A stretch of 64,000 nt of DNA from Psychrobacter sp. 72-O-c. GTDB lineage: Bacteria > Pseudomonadota > Gammaproteobacteria > Pseudomonadales > Moraxellaceae. Shown piece after piece: positions 37,824 through 47,586 of this stretch; the stretch's first letter is position 1, and the number at the start of each line of letters is the position of its first letter. The notes beneath the pieces are model-generated. The model had not been told where the DNA came from, searched no databases, and was given only the letters and a program-made list of their open reading frames with translations. Position numbers and translations under genes: made by a program. The stretch is from positions 1 through 64,000 of the forward strand of contig NZ_CAJHBI010000019.1 of NCBI RefSeq assembly GCF_904846605.1. Direction: 5' to 3'.

Positions 37824-38705
37824 TTACGCTTTTAATTTATCGCCTACCATCCCTTTAACCGTACTTAAAATATCAGCAGGAATGACCACCATCTTAGAGT
37901 TATCAGACTCAGCCAAATCTTTAATCGCTTTGATATATTGCTCACCGAGTAAGTAGATGATCGGCATGTCTTCCTCTCCTACCGCACCAGTAATGAGGCG
38001 AATTGACTCCTCTGACCCTTTAGCAAGGACTACCTGTGCTTCAGCATCGCGGCGTGAGGCCTCTAAGCGACCATCGGCCTCTAGGATAGCGGCTTGCTTT
38101 TGACCATCAGCACGAGTAACTGTAGCGCGGCGCTGACGTTCGGCTGCAGCTTGTTCTTCCATCGCCATTTGCATAGTCGCTGAGGGGTTAATATCTTGAA
38201 TCTCGACTGTTTTTAAAGTAATACCCCAATCAGCAATATCTTCTGAGATCGCATGTTTGAGCTTGGCTTTAATTTCATCACGGCTAGACAGAGCACTATC
38301 AAGATCCATCTCACCAATGATTGAGCGTAAAGAGGTTTGTACTAGATTGCGAATGCCATATTCATAGTCTTCGATACCATAAACCGCTTTATCAGGACGA
38401 ACGATATTAATATAGGCTACTGCGTTAGCGATAATAACTACGTTATCGCGGGTAATAACCTCTTGCGATGGGATGTCCAACACTATATCTTTGGTGGTGA
38501 CTTTATAAGCAACTTTATCAAGAAAAGGAATAATAAGACTAAACCCTGGCTCTAAAGTTTGCTCATATTTACCAAGACGCTGGACAATCCATTTATAGCC
38601 TTGCGGGACAATGCACACACCTTTGAAAACGGTGAAGACCACTAAGGCGGCTAATACCAACATAACGATACTAACGCTATTCATGCTGTTAATGATGCTG
38701 TTCAT
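37824..38705 (-). CDS. qmcA: SPFH-domain protein, QmcA/paraslipin-like
   Basis: Stomatin/prohibitin-type membrane scaffold protein, 293 residues. The N-terminal helix (about residues 12-32) anchors it. An SPFH domain (VPQGYKWIVQRLGKYEQTLEPGFSLIIPFLDKV) and a long coiled-coil region with alternating Ala/Glu follow. GGGAGAG precedes the ATG. The nfeD-like gene lies just upstream on the same strand (104-base gap); such SPFH-NfeD pairs act together in the inner membrane, as QmcA and YbbJ do in E. coli. Role in membrane protein quality control is inferred from family. Confidence 0.9.
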   Translation of the reverse strand: MNSIINSMNSVSIVMLVLAALVVFTVFKGVCIVPQGYKWIVQRLGKYEQTLEPGFSLIIPFLDKVAYKVTTKDIVLDIPSQEVITRDNVVIIANAVAYINIVRPDKAVYGIEDYEYGIRNLVQTSLRSIIGEMDLDSALSSRDEIKAKLKHAISEDIADWGITLKTVEIQDINPSATMQMAMEEQAAAERQRRATVTRADGQKQAAILEADGRLEASRRDAEAQVVLAKGSEESIRLITGAVGEEDMPIIYLLGEQYIKAIKDLAESDNSKMVVIPADILSTVKGMVGDKLKA

Positions 38706-38809
38706 GACGCTCTCCCTAATCCATTACTATATACGCTGCGGTAGTGTTATATATCTGTTATTCTAAAATGCGGTAATTCTTTGTTATGCTGAACAAGAGC
38801 CTTAATAGC

Positions 38810-39424
38810 TTAGTTGTCAGTAAACTTTTTCTTGAGACGGGTTCTATCAAGACCCGTTTTATTCAGACTCAGTTTACTATGCTTAATTTCATGATAATCA
38901 ACGTCGTTGATCTTAAGTCTATCAATCGAAGGACGATTAGCAATGATAGGTGCTGCAATTCGTTTAGTAAGTGCAACGATAAGTTCATTACCAATAATAT
39001 CGGTTACTACCACACGGTCACCTACTTCAACCTCTTCGTCATTTGTGCGACAAAACCATTCAGCAGCACCTACAATCGGCACACTAAAGCGTACACGCCC
39101 AAGTTCATCTGACTGTGGTTTGAGTACAATCATTCCGGTCTCACCGATAATAACACTACCACCAAGTCCTGCCTTAGTACGATCCACCGACAACGGCTTG
39201 ATGTACTTGACCCAAGCAAACATAAACAACACGGATAGGGCCAACCAAATTAGGACTTGTAACATTAAAGGAATAGGCAGTAACCATGATAAGGCCGCAA
39301 CAATCACCGCAGCGGTACCGAACCAAAGGCTGGCAAAGGTCGGGATAAATATCTCAGCAATCATTAACAAAAATCCCAATACCAACCAATGCCAAGGTTC
39401 AATCATCCAGATAGTCTCAATCAT
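38810..39424 (-). CDS. NfeD-family protein, YbbJ-like
   Basis: 204 residues: membrane helices in the first half (LVLGFLLMIAEIFIPTFASLWFG, then VIVAALSWLLPIPLMLQVLIWLALSVLFMFAW) and a C-terminal OB-fold NfeD domain (LGGSVIIGETGMIVL, GRVRFSVPIVGAAEWFC, EVGDRVVVTDIIGNELIV). The longer frame from 39457 is not used: AGGAGG lies 8 bases before the ATG at 39424. Partner of the SPFH gene downstream. Confidence 0.9.
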   Translation of the reverse strand: MIETIWMIEPWHWLVLGFLLMIAEIFIPTFASLWFGTAAVIVAALSWLLPIPLMLQVLIWLALSVLFMFAWVKYIKPLSVDRTKAGLGGSVIIGETGMIVLKPQSDELGRVRFSVPIVGAAEWFCRTNDEEVEVGDRVVVTDIIGNELIVALTKRIAAPIIANRPSIDRLKINDVDYHEIKHSKLSLNKTGLDRTRLKKKFTDN

Positions 39425-39562
39425 TGCCGTACCCTCCTTTATATTTCTAGCTTTCAATGTAGCATAGTTTTGAGGTTCACATTGCTTTAAAAATCAATCA
39501 TATGCAGTTATCAACGGCTTAATAGAATAAAAAATATGAAAACTATTCGTAGAAGCGAAAAA

Positions 39563-39597
39563 CAAAAAAAACGACCACTTAATAATGATCGTTTTTT
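39563..39597 (-). terminator. Terminator of the outer-membrane protein gene
   Basis: 10-bp stem with two G-T pairs (39570-39579 with 39584-39593), 4-base loop, then a T-run on the minus strand. Also symmetrical enough to work on the plus strand. Confidence 0.85.
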
Positions 39598-39660
39598 GGT
39601 TTCTAAAATCTTATTTATTAAGCAGTATGATTACCTATCAGGTAACCTGTGCTGATAGAC

Positions 39661-40197
39661 TTAGAATTTTAGATGTGCACCAACAGTCATAAGATCTGCG
39701 TCGCTGCCTAACATGTCATACTCAGCTTCGACACTAAAGTCAGGGTTAACTGAGTAACCAAGACCAACACCACCAGCAAGACTGGTATCGCTGTCTGAAC
39801 CATTAAATGCATTTAGAGTAGTATTAGAGGCTTCTACTTCAGTTTTTGCAATACCCAATTTACCTTTGGCGTATAGACCAGTGTTTGGGAAAGCATAACG
39901 GTAGGTACCATAAGCACCATATGTTTTGGCGTCGATGTCACCACCTCTGTAATCAGCGTCATCGGAACCTACGTACTCGACTTCCATACCGAAATTAGGA
40001 TCAAAGTTGTAACCACCGTATATACCGTACGCGGTTGGATCATCGGCGCCGTCTACGTCTAAGTCAAACTGACCGACTTTTACGCCGACATACGGTTGAC
40101 CCGTATAGCCGTTACCATAAGAGACGGCCGCTTGTGCGCTAACACTCAATAAAGAACCAGCTGCTAGTGCGAGTAAAGTTTTTTGTAGAGTTTTCAT
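39661..40197 (-). CDS. Outer-membrane beta-barrel protein
   Basis: 178 residues. The signal peptide (MKTLQKTLLALAAGSLLSVSAQA, cut after AQA) is followed by alternating strands of an eight-stranded barrel: GQPYVGVKVGQFDLD, YGIYGGYNF, MEVEYVGSDD, YGAYGTYRYAF, LYAKGKLGIAK, GVGLGYSV, FSVEAEYDML, and a C-terminal ...HLKF with terminal Phe, the usual assembly signal. Related to the OmpA-barrel/Opa group, with no peptidoglycan domain. AAGGAG six bases before the ATG at 40197 decides the start; the frame is open to 40230. Confidence 0.88.
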   Translation of the reverse strand: MKTLQKTLLALAAGSLLSVSAQAAVSYGNGYTGQPYVGVKVGQFDLDVDGADDPTAYGIYGGYNFDPNFGMEVEYVGSDDADYRGGDIDAKTYGAYGTYRYAFPNTGLYAKGKLGIAKTEVEASNTTLNAFNGSDSDTSLAGGVGLGYSVNPDFSVEAEYDMLGSDADLMTVGAHLKF

Positions 40198-40498
40198 CGT
40201 CATCTCCTTAAAATCAATTTTGACAAACAAGTTATTTATTTATACAGGCTGTTATAGCCATATCGCCTTGTCTGCTAACGATGTATACATAGTAACAAAC
40301 TATTTCGTAAGCTCTGTCAGTGTTTAATAGTATGAGAGTTAACTTTTGAAAGCGTTTATCATCGTTTAAGTTACAAAGGCTTAGATATGAAATCTTTTGT
40401 TACAACCGCCAGATTCGTGTAATACTCTCTATCTATTCAGAGATGTTTTAACGGCTATCAAGTTTGAACATGGAAAAAATATCAAAGGACAACAACAA
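40198..40498. other. Intergenic region between the barrel protein and bioF
   Basis: Divergent promoters expected. A candidate for bioF is TTGTTA (40397-40402), 17 bases, TAATAC (40420-40425). I looked for the TTGTAAACC/GGTTTACAA biotin operator and do not see it. Otherwise nothing recognisable. Confidence 0.4.
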
Positions 40499-41737
40499 AT
40501 GGCCAACATTATCATCACTCGTTTACAAGAAGCGCTTGATTCTCTTAAAGTCTCTCAGCAATACCGCCAGTTACCTAACCTTGACCATCAAGGCCACTAT
40601 GTAACTTATAAAGAAAAAAAACTACTGAACGTTGCCAGTAACGATTATCTAGGATTAGGCGGCGATAGTGAATTGCAACTGGCATTTCTTGCGCAGATAC
40701 AACAGCAGTCAATGCCTAAAATGAGTGCTACTTCTTCGCGGCTACTGACGGGCAACGATAAACAGTTGCAAGCACTTGAGAGCGAGTTGCAACAGTGGTA
40801 TCAGGCAGCAGTAGGCATCCTTAAAGTCGACTTACTCCCAAAATCTGCTCTGGTGGTAAACAGTGGCTATCATGCTAATATTGGTATCTTGCCAGCATTA
40901 ACTGCTTTGCCCGTCAAAACGCTTGTCTTAGCGGATAAGTTAGTGCACGCCAGTATCATAGATGGGATACGTCTCAGCCAAACCAAGCTGTGCACTTATC
41001 GGCGTTATCGACACAATAACTATCAGCACTTGGCGCTTATGATTGAGCAAGCTGAGGCTACCGTTGAGCGCATTATTATCGTGACCGAAAGCATCTTTAG
41101 TATGGATGGTGACCGCGCCGACTTGCATAAATTGGTACAACTAAAAGCCGCAGACAGTCGCATTGAGCTGTATGTGGACGAGGCGCATGCCGTTGGGGTG
41201 TTAGGCAGTCAAGGTTTGGGATTGGCAGAAGAGACCCAAACGCTAACGGATATCGATTACTTGGTCGGCACTTTTGGTAAGGCTTTTGCCTCAGTCGGTG
41301 CTTATATTCTTTGTGACGACGTGGTCAAACAGTGGCTAATTAATCACATGCGCTCGCTTATCTTTAGTACCGCGTTACCACCAATCAATCACGCATGGAC
41401 GCGCTTTATTCTAGCAAAAATGCCACAGTTAAATAATAAACGTGAGCATTTATCTACGCTGACCTTACAGCTTCGACAAGCGATTGATCCACAATACAGG
41501 GTATCGTCAACGATACCCGAAACAACATCACAAATGACTTATAATTCGCCAATTGTGCCCTATATATTGGGTGATAACGCCAGCGCTATTGCCAAAGCAC
41601 AACAGCTGCAAGATGCTGGTTTTTATGCCTTGCCCATTAGACCGCCCACTGTTCCTGCGAACACCGCTCGTATTCGATTGGTGATGAATGCTGCGCTGAC
41701 TACCCAAGACTGCGAGCGTCTAATACAACAGTTATAA
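40499..41737 (+). CDS. bioF: 8-amino-7-oxononanoate synthase
   Basis: PLP enzyme condensing pimeloyl-ACP/CoA with alanine, the first step of the biotin ring pathway. 412 residues. Motifs: NVASNDYLGLGGD, SATSSRLLTGND, ESIFSMDGDRADL, DEAHAVGVLG and the PLP lysine in GTFGKAFASVGAY. An open frame upstream to 40397 has no support; AAGGAC precedes the ATG at 40499. bioC follows at 71 bases, so bioF-bioC form a small biotin operon; bioA, bioB and bioD are not in the window. Confidence 0.95.
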   Translation: MANIIITRLQEALDSLKVSQQYRQLPNLDHQGHYVTYKEKKLLNVASNDYLGLGGDSELQLAFLAQIQQQSMPKMSATSSRLLTGNDKQLQALESELQQWYQAAVGILKVDLLPKSALVVNSGYHANIGILPALTALPVKTLVLADKLVHASIIDGIRLSQTKLCTYRRYRHNNYQHLALMIEQAEATVERIIIVTESIFSMDGDRADLHKLVQLKAADSRIELYVDEAHAVGVLGSQGLGLAEETQTLTDIDYLVGTFGKAFASVGAYILCDDVVKQWLINHMRSLIFSTALPPINHAWTRFILAKMPQLNNKREHLSTLTLQLRQAIDPQYRVSSTIPETTSQMTYNSPIVPYILGDNASAIAKAQQLQDAGFYALPIRPPTVPANTARIRLVMNAALTTQDCERLIQQL

Positions 41738-41808
41738 CTCAACCGCTATAATAGCTACCTCCGTCATATTATTAAGCAATAACAGGCTTACTGGGATTCA
41801 ATAAACCT

Positions 41809-42657
41809 ATGGAAAATCATTCTGCACCGTACGATCTCAGTATTAGAAAACAGACCATCGCTCATCGTTTTTCTCGTGCTAACGATTATGAAAGGCACGC
41901 CGATGTTCAGCAGCAAGTCTGTCAGCTTTTATTAGCCAGTATTGCCCAACATAGCCAAGAAAGTGTGTTAGAGATTGGCGCGGGTACAGGACAGATGACC
42001 CGCTTATTAGCCACCCACCTAGAGAGCAAACGCTGGCTCATTAATGAGCTAGTCACTCAGAAAACAGCGACTCTACAGTCACTATTACCAGCAGCAGAAA
42101 TAACCATTGGCGATGCTGAGACCATGGATTTAGGGGATACACATAGCTTGATCATTAGTGCCAATGCGGTGCAGTGGTTTGATGAACCATTGAGCTTCAT
42201 TCAGCAATCGTATGCGCGCCTGCAATCTGGCGGGCAGCTACTATTTAATACTTTTACTGCCAATAACTTTTTGCAAATTAAAACGCTAACAGAACAAGGG
42301 TTGGCGTATCCCTCTATCGAGGCATGGCAACTGGCATTAAAGCGCGCTGGCTTTGAGAAGATTCAGTTATCGACTCATCGTTTCGATTTGCCATTTGCAC
42401 GTCCCTACGATGTGCTTAAACACATGAAACTGACTGGGGTCTCCACCAATCAAACTCAGACAGCGGTTCAAATACAAAAAAAAACGCAAGACCAATCTAC
42501 ACCAAGATCAAGGACTAAACCTTTTTTTTGGACAAAAACTCGTTTACAACAGTTTGAGACTGCCTATTGGCAGCAATTTGCAGCGCAAGATGCCAATGGT
42601 CAGCCCTGTGTCAATCTGACTTATGAAGTGCTTATGGTCAGTGCTTTTAAGTCATAA
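41809..42657 (+). CDS. bioC: Malonyl-ACP O-methyltransferase
   Basis: SAM-dependent methyltransferase that masks malonyl-ACP so that fatty-acid synthesis can build the pimeloyl chain. 282 residues. Motif I is VLEIGAGTGQMTRLL; GDAETMDL (motif II) and ISANAVQWFD (motif III) are typical of BioC. Near the N-terminus RFSRANDYERHADVQQ matches the family's characteristic FxRAAxxYxxHAxxQ pattern. An unusual Lys/Thr/Gln-rich insertion lies about residues 215-240. The ribosome binding site is weak. Confidence 0.92.
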   Translation: MENHSAPYDLSIRKQTIAHRFSRANDYERHADVQQQVCQLLLASIAQHSQESVLEIGAGTGQMTRLLATHLESKRWLINELVTQKTATLQSLLPAAEITIGDAETMDLGDTHSLIISANAVQWFDEPLSFIQQSYARLQSGGQLLFNTFTANNFLQIKTLTEQGLAYPSIEAWQLALKRAGFEKIQLSTHRFDLPFARPYDVLKHMKLTGVSTNQTQTAVQIQKKTQDQSTPRSRTKPFFWTKTRLQQFETAYWQQFAAQDANGQPCVNLTYEVLMVSAFKS

Positions 42658-42712
42658 AACTATCGCTTTCCGATCTAATGTTTTTAGTTACCGTAAGCCT
42701 TTATCTTAGCCA

Positions 42713-42743
42713 TAAAAAAACGCACCTCGAAAGGTGCGCTTTT
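42713..42743. terminator. Bidirectional terminator, bioC/dnaK
   Basis: Perfect 7-bp stem CGCACCT/AGGTGCG with a CGAA loop (42721-42738), seven A on the left and five T on the right. It ends both converging operons. Confidence 0.92.
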
Positions 42744-42819
42744 TATTCTTAACTATTACCAGCTTTTAGAAACTAAGTTTTTAGAGACTAAGCTTTTAAG
42801 AAATTGCTTTTAAGAAAAA

Positions 42820-44769
42820 CTACTTCTTCTTCTCTTCTTCGTCAACTTCCGTGAACTCAGCATCAACTACGTCATCATCAGCTTGGCTGCTATCAGCTGC
42901 TGCATCCGCGCCGTCTTGGAACTGGCTTGGATCCATACCTTCAGCACCGGCACTCTCATCGCCATAAATCTTTTGGCTAACGGGCAAGAAGGCATTGTCT
43001 AATGCTTCAAGCTTGGCTTTGATGTCGTCATGATCGTCTTCTTTCGCAGCCATTTCAAGCTCAGAGATAGCGGTCTCTACTGTTGATTTTTCATCATCAG
43101 ATACTTTATCTTCCGCATCTTTTAGCGCTTTTTGTACGGCATGAATACGACCGTCCGCTTCGTTACGCACTTGCGCAAGCTCTGCGAATTTTTCATCTTC
43201 AGCAGCGTTGGCTTCAGCGTCTTGTACCATTTGTTCAACTTCTTCGTCCGACAAGCCAGAATCTGCTTTAATCTGGATACTTTGTGCTTTACCAGTACCT
43301 TTATCAGTCGCTGAGATATTCATGATACCGTCAGCGTTGATGTCAAAGGTCACTTCGATTTGCGGCAAACCACGTGGTGCTGGTGGAATGTCAGTTAAGT
43401 CAAAACGGCCAAGCTGTTTATTCTGGTTAGCAATTTTACGCTCACCTTGATAGACCTGAATGGTCACTGCTGGCTGGTTGTCTTCAGCGGTTGAGAATAC
43501 TTGTGATTTCTTGGTAGGAATCATCGTGTTTTTCTCAATAACTGGCGTCATCACACCACCCATGGTTTCGATACCTAGGGTCAACGGCGTCACATCAAGC
43601 AATAGAACGTCAGTTTTGTCGCCAGACAATACTGCACCTTGAATCGCAGCCCCTGCTGCTACGGCTTCGTCAGGGTTCACGTCTTTACGTGGCTCTTGAC
43701 CGAAGAAATCTTGTACTTTTTGCTGTACGAGTGGCATACGAGTCTGACCACCGACTAAGATAACATCATCAATTTCACTGGTTTTTAGACCCGCGTCATC
43801 AATAGCAATCTTACAAGGACCCATAGTACGCTCAACTAGCGCCTCGGTTAGGCTCTCTAATTTTGAGCGGCTAATCGTCACTACTAAATGCTTAGGACCA
43901 TTGCTGTCAGCGGTAATGTATGGCAAGTTGACTTCAGTACTTTGGGCACTTGATAACTCAATTTTAGCTTTTTCTGCGGCTTCTTTGAGACGCTGCATCG
44001 CTAGAGAGTCCCCTTTTAGATTGACGTCTTGGTCTTTTTTGAATTCACTAACCAAGTAATCAATTAAGGCTGAGTCAAAATCTTCGCCACCAAGGAAGGT
44101 ATCACCATTGGTTGCCAATACTTCAAACTGCTGCTCGCCATCAACGTCAGCGATTTCGATGATTGATACGTCAAAAGTACCACCACCTAAGTCATAGACA
44201 GCAATCGTGCGATCGCCTTCTCTTTTATCCATACCGTAGGCAAGAGCAGCGGCAGTTGGTTCGTTGATAATACGTTTTACATCTAGACCAGCAATTTTAC
44301 CCGCATCTTTAGTAGCTTGACGCTGTGAGTCATTAAAGTAAGCAGGAACGGTAACGACTGCTTCAGTAACGGCTTCGCCAAGATAGTCTTCAGCGGTTTT
44401 TTTCATTTTTTTCAAGATTTCAGCAGAAACCTGAGGTGGCGCTAATTTTTTGTCATTAATCTCGACCCAAGCATCACCATTGTCGGCTTTGACAATTTTA
44501 TAAGGAACCATGCCAATATCTTTTTGCACGACTTTGTCATCAAAACGACGACCAATCAAACGCTTAATCGCAAACAAGGTTTTGTTTGGGTTAGTCACGG
44601 CTTGGCGCTTGGCTGACTGACCGACCAGGATCTCATCATCTTTATAAGCGACAATTGATGGTGTGGTACGTGTGCCTTCAGCGTTTTCAATGATTTTGAC
44701 TTTATCGCCTTCCATCACTGCTACACATGAGTTGGTTGTACCTAAATCAATACCTATTACTTTACCCAT
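42820..44769 (-). CDS. dnaK: Chaperone DnaK (Hsp70)
   Basis: ATP-driven Hsp70 chaperone. 649 residues. The nucleotide-binding domain starts [16 protein letters not shown], with [38 protein letters not shown] and VGGQTRMP. The linker [16 protein letters not shown] and the substrate-binding domain follow, and the C-terminal lid ends with the acidic [14 protein letters not shown]. grpE lies upstream with a 318-base spacer that has a heat-shock-like promoter. dnaJ is not in the window. Confidence 0.98.
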   Translation of the reverse strand: MGKVIGIDLGTTNSCVAVMEGDKVKIIENAEGTRTTPSIVAYKDDEILVGQSAKRQAVTNPNKTLFAIKRLIGRRFDDKVVQKDIGMVPYKIVKADNGDAWVEINDKKLAPPQVSAEILKKMKKTAEDYLGEAVTEAVVTVPAYFNDSQRQATKDAGKIAGLDVKRIINEPTAAALAYGMDKREGDRTIAVYDLGGGTFDVSIIEIADVDGEQQFEVLATNGDTFLGGEDFDSALIDYLVSEFKKDQDVNLKGDSLAMQRLKEAAEKAKIELSSAQSTEVNLPYITADSNGPKHLVVTISRSKLESLTEALVERTMGPCKIAIDDAGLKTSEIDDVILVGGQTRMPLVQQKVQDFFGQEPRKDVNPDEAVAAGAAIQGAVLSGDKTDVLLLDVTPLTLGIETMGGVMTPVIEKNTMIPTKKSQVFSTAEDNQPAVTIQVYQGERKIANQNKQLGRFDLTDIPPAPRGLPQIEVTFDINADGIMNISATDKGTGKAQSIQIKADSGLSDEEVEQMVQDAEANAAEDEKFAELAQVRNEADGRIHAVQKALKDAEDKVSDDEKSTVETAISELEMAAKEDDHDDIKAKLEALDNAFLPVSQKIYGDESAGAEGMDPSQFQDGADAAADSSQADDDVVDAEFTEVDEEEKKK

Positions 44770-45087
44770 AATTAATTACTCCAATATGTTCTAAGTTGCT
44801 GTTTATATAAATTACTTTAAAAATACTTTACTTAAGTTGCTGCTATATTGTTTGCTAGCGTTACTCATTTAATCCAATTAGATATAAAACTAGATTATTC
44901 CTATTGAATTAACTGTAATAAGCTAGGCTTATCAGACCATAACTGGTCACTTGTTGCTTTATATCGGTTTGCGTCTGTGTTTTTTCAAGGCATTGGCAGC
45001 GCAAATATTTTCTTTTGTGTGAATTTTTGTGAATATCCTTACTTTTAGTAAGGGCTAGACGTAATAAGCAGTCTGCTGCTTATAATA
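44770..45087. other. grpE-dnaK spacer with promoter and two hairpins
   Basis: On the minus strand, downstream of grpE, two short perfect hairpins occur in succession: TAAGCAG/CTGCTTA (45065-45071, 45076-45082) and CCTTACT/AGTAAGG (45037-45043, 45047-45053). Neither has a T-run. The heat-shock-like promoter follows, then about 190 bases of leader to dnaK. The two genes may be transcribed together and separately. Confidence 0.55.
44961..44989 (-). promoter_or_regulatory. Heat-shock (sigma32-like) promoter of dnaK
   Basis: On the minus strand CTTGAAA (44983-44989) matches the sigma32 -35 box exactly. After 15 bases comes CCGATAT (44961-44967), close to the CCCCATnT -10. The spacing is within the known range. 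The assignment rests on consensus and on the downstream dnaK. Confidence 0.6.
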
Positions 45088-45693
45088 CTACTGACCGACA
45101 CGTACCATAGCAGGACGCAATAGGCGACCATTTAAGCTATAGCCTTTTTGCAAGACTGTACCGACCGTATCCGCTTCAGCGTCTGGGTCGATGCCCACCG
45201 CCTCATGAAAATCTGCGTCGAACTTCTCGCCTTGTGGATCAACCGCCTCTACGCCATTTTTATTGAGTACGCTCAGCAGCGCCTTATGAGTGAGTGTCAC
45301 CCCTTCAGCAACAGGATCATTCGCATCTGCATTCTCAACGGCACGCTCTAGGTTATCCACCACTTCTAGCAGCTCTTTAGCGAATTTTTGCAAGGCGAAT
45401 TTTTTACTTTTATCCGCTTCTTGTTCCATGCGTTTTTGCGCATTATAAGCTTCGGCATTGGCGCGTGCCGTTCCTTCTTTGGCTTGCTTGACTTCGCCTT
45501 CTAGTTCAGCGATACGAGCCGCAAAAGCATCGACATCAATTTCGTTTTCGAGGGTCTTATTCGCGCCTGAGTTGGCTTGTGGGTCGAATTCTTCCAAGGT
45601 TTCTTCTAACACGCTCTCTTCACGGTCGATGTTGCTTTGCGCCGCTTTTGGGTCTTGGGTGTCAAATTCGTGGTTGGGGGCTTGCTCGCTCAT
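45088..45693 (-). CDS. grpE: Nucleotide exchange factor GrpE
   Basis: Dimeric co-chaperone that exchanges ADP on DnaK. 201 residues: an acidic disordered N-terminus (to about residue 50), a long helix (ARIAELEGEVKQAKEGTARANAEAYNAQKRM), the LLEVVDNLERAVE segment and the C-terminal beta domain (FDADFHEAVG, GTVLQKGYSLNGRLLRPAMVRVG). AAGGAG lies before the ATG. First gene of grpE-dnaK. Confidence 0.97.
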   Translation of the reverse strand: MSEQAPNHEFDTQDPKAAQSNIDREESVLEETLEEFDPQANSGANKTLENEIDVDAFAARIAELEGEVKQAKEGTARANAEAYNAQKRMEQEADKSKKFALQKFAKELLEVVDNLERAVENADANDPVAEGVTLTHKALLSVLNKNGVEAVDPQGEKFDADFHEAVGIDPDAEADTVGTVLQKGYSLNGRLLRPAMVRVGQ

Positions 45694-46208
45694 GATAACT
45701 CCTTATGTTTTTTAATAGCTTTTAATGATGTTTCTTAATGGGAATTCTTTAATTTAAAGTCGGACGTAGTATATATTTGTTGACCGTTAAAGCATTTTTG
45801 CAAATGGGTTGCTGCTAGTCCACTTATGTTTTATGGTGACATCTTATGCTTATGTCTTATAAAGAGGACTCGATAGCTGCTTAATAAAGGTGATGAGGGT
45901 AAATTTCAAGCCTAATACGATGAATTTTTTACTTTAGATAAAATAGTTATTCTATTTAAAGTATAAGTAGCCCTGTATCGTTTTTAAATTGAATCGACTA
46001 TAGCTTGGTATCTTGGTTATGGTTTTACCGTCAAGCCGCTCTTAACTTTGTCATGAATAATTTACAATGAATAAACAATGACTAAATGGTGATTAACTTT
46101 TACTATAGTACTCATTACCGATTTGCTAAATCAAATAAGGACTGTTTAATCAAAACCTGTGCTAAAACAGATTGGGTTTTGATTAAACATTAACTAACAA
46201 GGAATGTT
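45694..46208. other. Divergent spacer between grpE and the esterase gene
   Basis: 515 bases, AT-rich, with no gene. It should hold the grpE promoter (no convincing boxes found) and, at its right end, the 14-bp inverted repeat listed next. Confidence 0.5.
46144..46188 (+). promoter_or_regulatory. Perfect 14-bp inverted repeat ahead of the esterase gene
   Basis: GTTTAATCAAAACC (46144-46157) and GGTTTTGATTAAAC (46175-46188) are exact inverse complements around a 17-base loop, ending 20 bases before the ATG and just before the ribosome binding site. No T-run follows, and no plus-strand gene reads into it. An operator or a 5'-leader structure is more likely than a terminator. Confidence 0.75.
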
Positions 46209-47513
46209 ATGCCTATTTTACCAGTGCCCTCGCTCAATACTTTAGTGAAAAAAACAGTTAAGACTGTTAAAACTAAGGTACCTGCAACTGCCTATCAACA
46301 GCATGCCATGCACTATATATTGAAGGGATTGGGTAAGCTACCGACACCAGTGCTTGAACGTCTTAACTACCATCTAAAAGCATCAACTGCTGAACAATAT
46401 CCTCATGCCGATGCCCATTTACGCCTGATACTGGCTATTAGCAACAAGCTCAAGCAGCCTTTAACATTCGAAAAGTTGCCTAAGTTAAGAAGGAAATTTG
46501 GTACTGATGCGGTCTCATTGCAAGCACCTAGCGTCTGGCAAACGTCTGATACTGAATTAGACGTTCAAAAAAACAGAGTCAGCTGGCAAGACAAAACCAT
46601 TGCTGATGCCGATGGCAGTGACATGACCGTTCGCTGTTATCAGGCTGGATCTGACGCTGCCCAGAACCATGAACAGAACCGTCAACACAATCCTGATCAA
46701 ACCGTTATGCTGTTTTTTCATGGTGGTGGTTTTTGTATTGGCGACCTTGATACCCATCATGAATTTTGTCATACGGTATCCGCAAGAACAAACTGGGCGG
46801 TAGTCAGCGTTGATTATCGATTAGCACCTGAACACACAGCACCGACAGCGCTCAAAGACTGCATCGCCGCTTATGCCTGGCTTACTGAGCATTGTCATAC
46901 GCTTGGTACGTTACCATCACGTATTGTATTGTCAGGCGATAGCGCAGGTGGCTGTTTGGCCGCGTTAGTCGCACAGCAAGTTACTGTCCCGAACAAAACC
47001 CAGTGGCAAGGTTCTGGTGAGGATGACCTAGCCGATGATAACTTTATAGATATGTTGCAAGAGTTACCAAGACCATTGGCACAGCTGCCACTCTATCCTG
47101 TTACTGACTATGAAGCCGAATATCCAAGCTGGGCGCTATATGGCCAAGGGTTATTGCTCGACCACGAAGATACTGAAGTATTCAATACCGCCTACATTAA
47201 ACGCAGTGATTTGCCCCAATCACATCCTCTGGTCTCAGCGATTCATGGCAACCATACACAAATGTGTCCGAGCTACGTCGTTGCGGCTGAATTAGATATC
47301 TTGCGAGATGAAGGGTTGGCTTATGCAGAACAGCTACAAGATAATGGCATTAACGTGCGAACTTATACTGTGCTAGGTGCACCGCATGGCTTTATTCATT
47401 TAATGAGCGTTCATCAGGGTATCGGGCGCGAGACTGGTTATATTATCGATGAATTCGCCACGTTTGTCCGGCAGATAATTAGCACAGAAGCGCGTGTGTT
47501 GCCGACCGAATAA
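46209..47513 (+). CDS. Alpha/beta hydrolase, HSL-type esterase
   Basis: Esterase of the hormone-sensitive-lipase group (family IV). 434 residues, about 100 more than usual because of an N-terminal helical extension. The oxyanion-hole motif FFHGGGFCIGD, the nucleophile GDSAGG (Ser about 245) and the catalytic His in GAPHGFIHL are visible. No signal peptide, so cytoplasmic. Substrate unknown, short-chain esters by family. AAGGA precedes the ATG. It stands alone on the plus strand between grpE and the metallophosphoesterases. Confidence 0.88.
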   Translation: MPILPVPSLNTLVKKTVKTVKTKVPATAYQQHAMHYILKGLGKLPTPVLERLNYHLKASTAEQYPHADAHLRLILAISNKLKQPLTFEKLPKLRRKFGTDAVSLQAPSVWQTSDTELDVQKNRVSWQDKTIADADGSDMTVRCYQAGSDAAQNHEQNRQHNPDQTVMLFFHGGGFCIGDLDTHHEFCHTVSARTNWAVVSVDYRLAPEHTAPTALKDCIAAYAWLTEHCHTLGTLPSRIVLSGDSAGGCLAALVAQQVTVPNKTQWQGSGEDDLADDNFIDMLQELPRPLAQLPLYPVTDYEAEYPSWALYGQGLLLDHEDTEVFNTAYIKRSDLPQSHPLVSAIHGNHTQMCPSYVVAAELDILRDEGLAYAEQLQDNGINVRTYTVLGAPHGFIHLMSVHQGIGRETGYIIDEFATFVRQIISTEARVLPTE

Positions 47514-47525
47514 AAAAATAAGAGT

Positions 47526-47586
47526 GAGTATTAAGACAGTTATTAATGGCATTGAGATTTAGCATCTTTAATGCATCTTAATACTC
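47526..47586. repeat. 11-bp inverted repeat between convergent genes
   Basis: GAGTATTAAGA (47526-47536) and TCTTAATACTC (47576-47586) are exact inverse complements across a 39-base loop. The right arm includes the stop codon of the metallophosphoesterase gene. Possibly a weak shared terminator. Confidence 0.55.

Noticed and set aside
40198-40498. BirA-type biotin operator ahead of bioF
   Set aside because: Looked for TTGTAAACC/GGTTTACAA; only loose similarity (TTGTTACAAC) and no second half-site.
42765-42820. Short repeats TTTTAGAAACTAAG-like next to the dnaK stop
   Set aside because: Imperfect, AT-rich and short; probably chance or slippage.
43083-43642. Several open frames antisense to dnaK
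   Set aside because: Shadows of a highly biased gene; no start signals and no recognisable protein.
45353-45361. TTATCCACC as a DnaA box
   Set aside because: Single mismatch site inside the grpE coding sequence, isolated; not part of a cluster.
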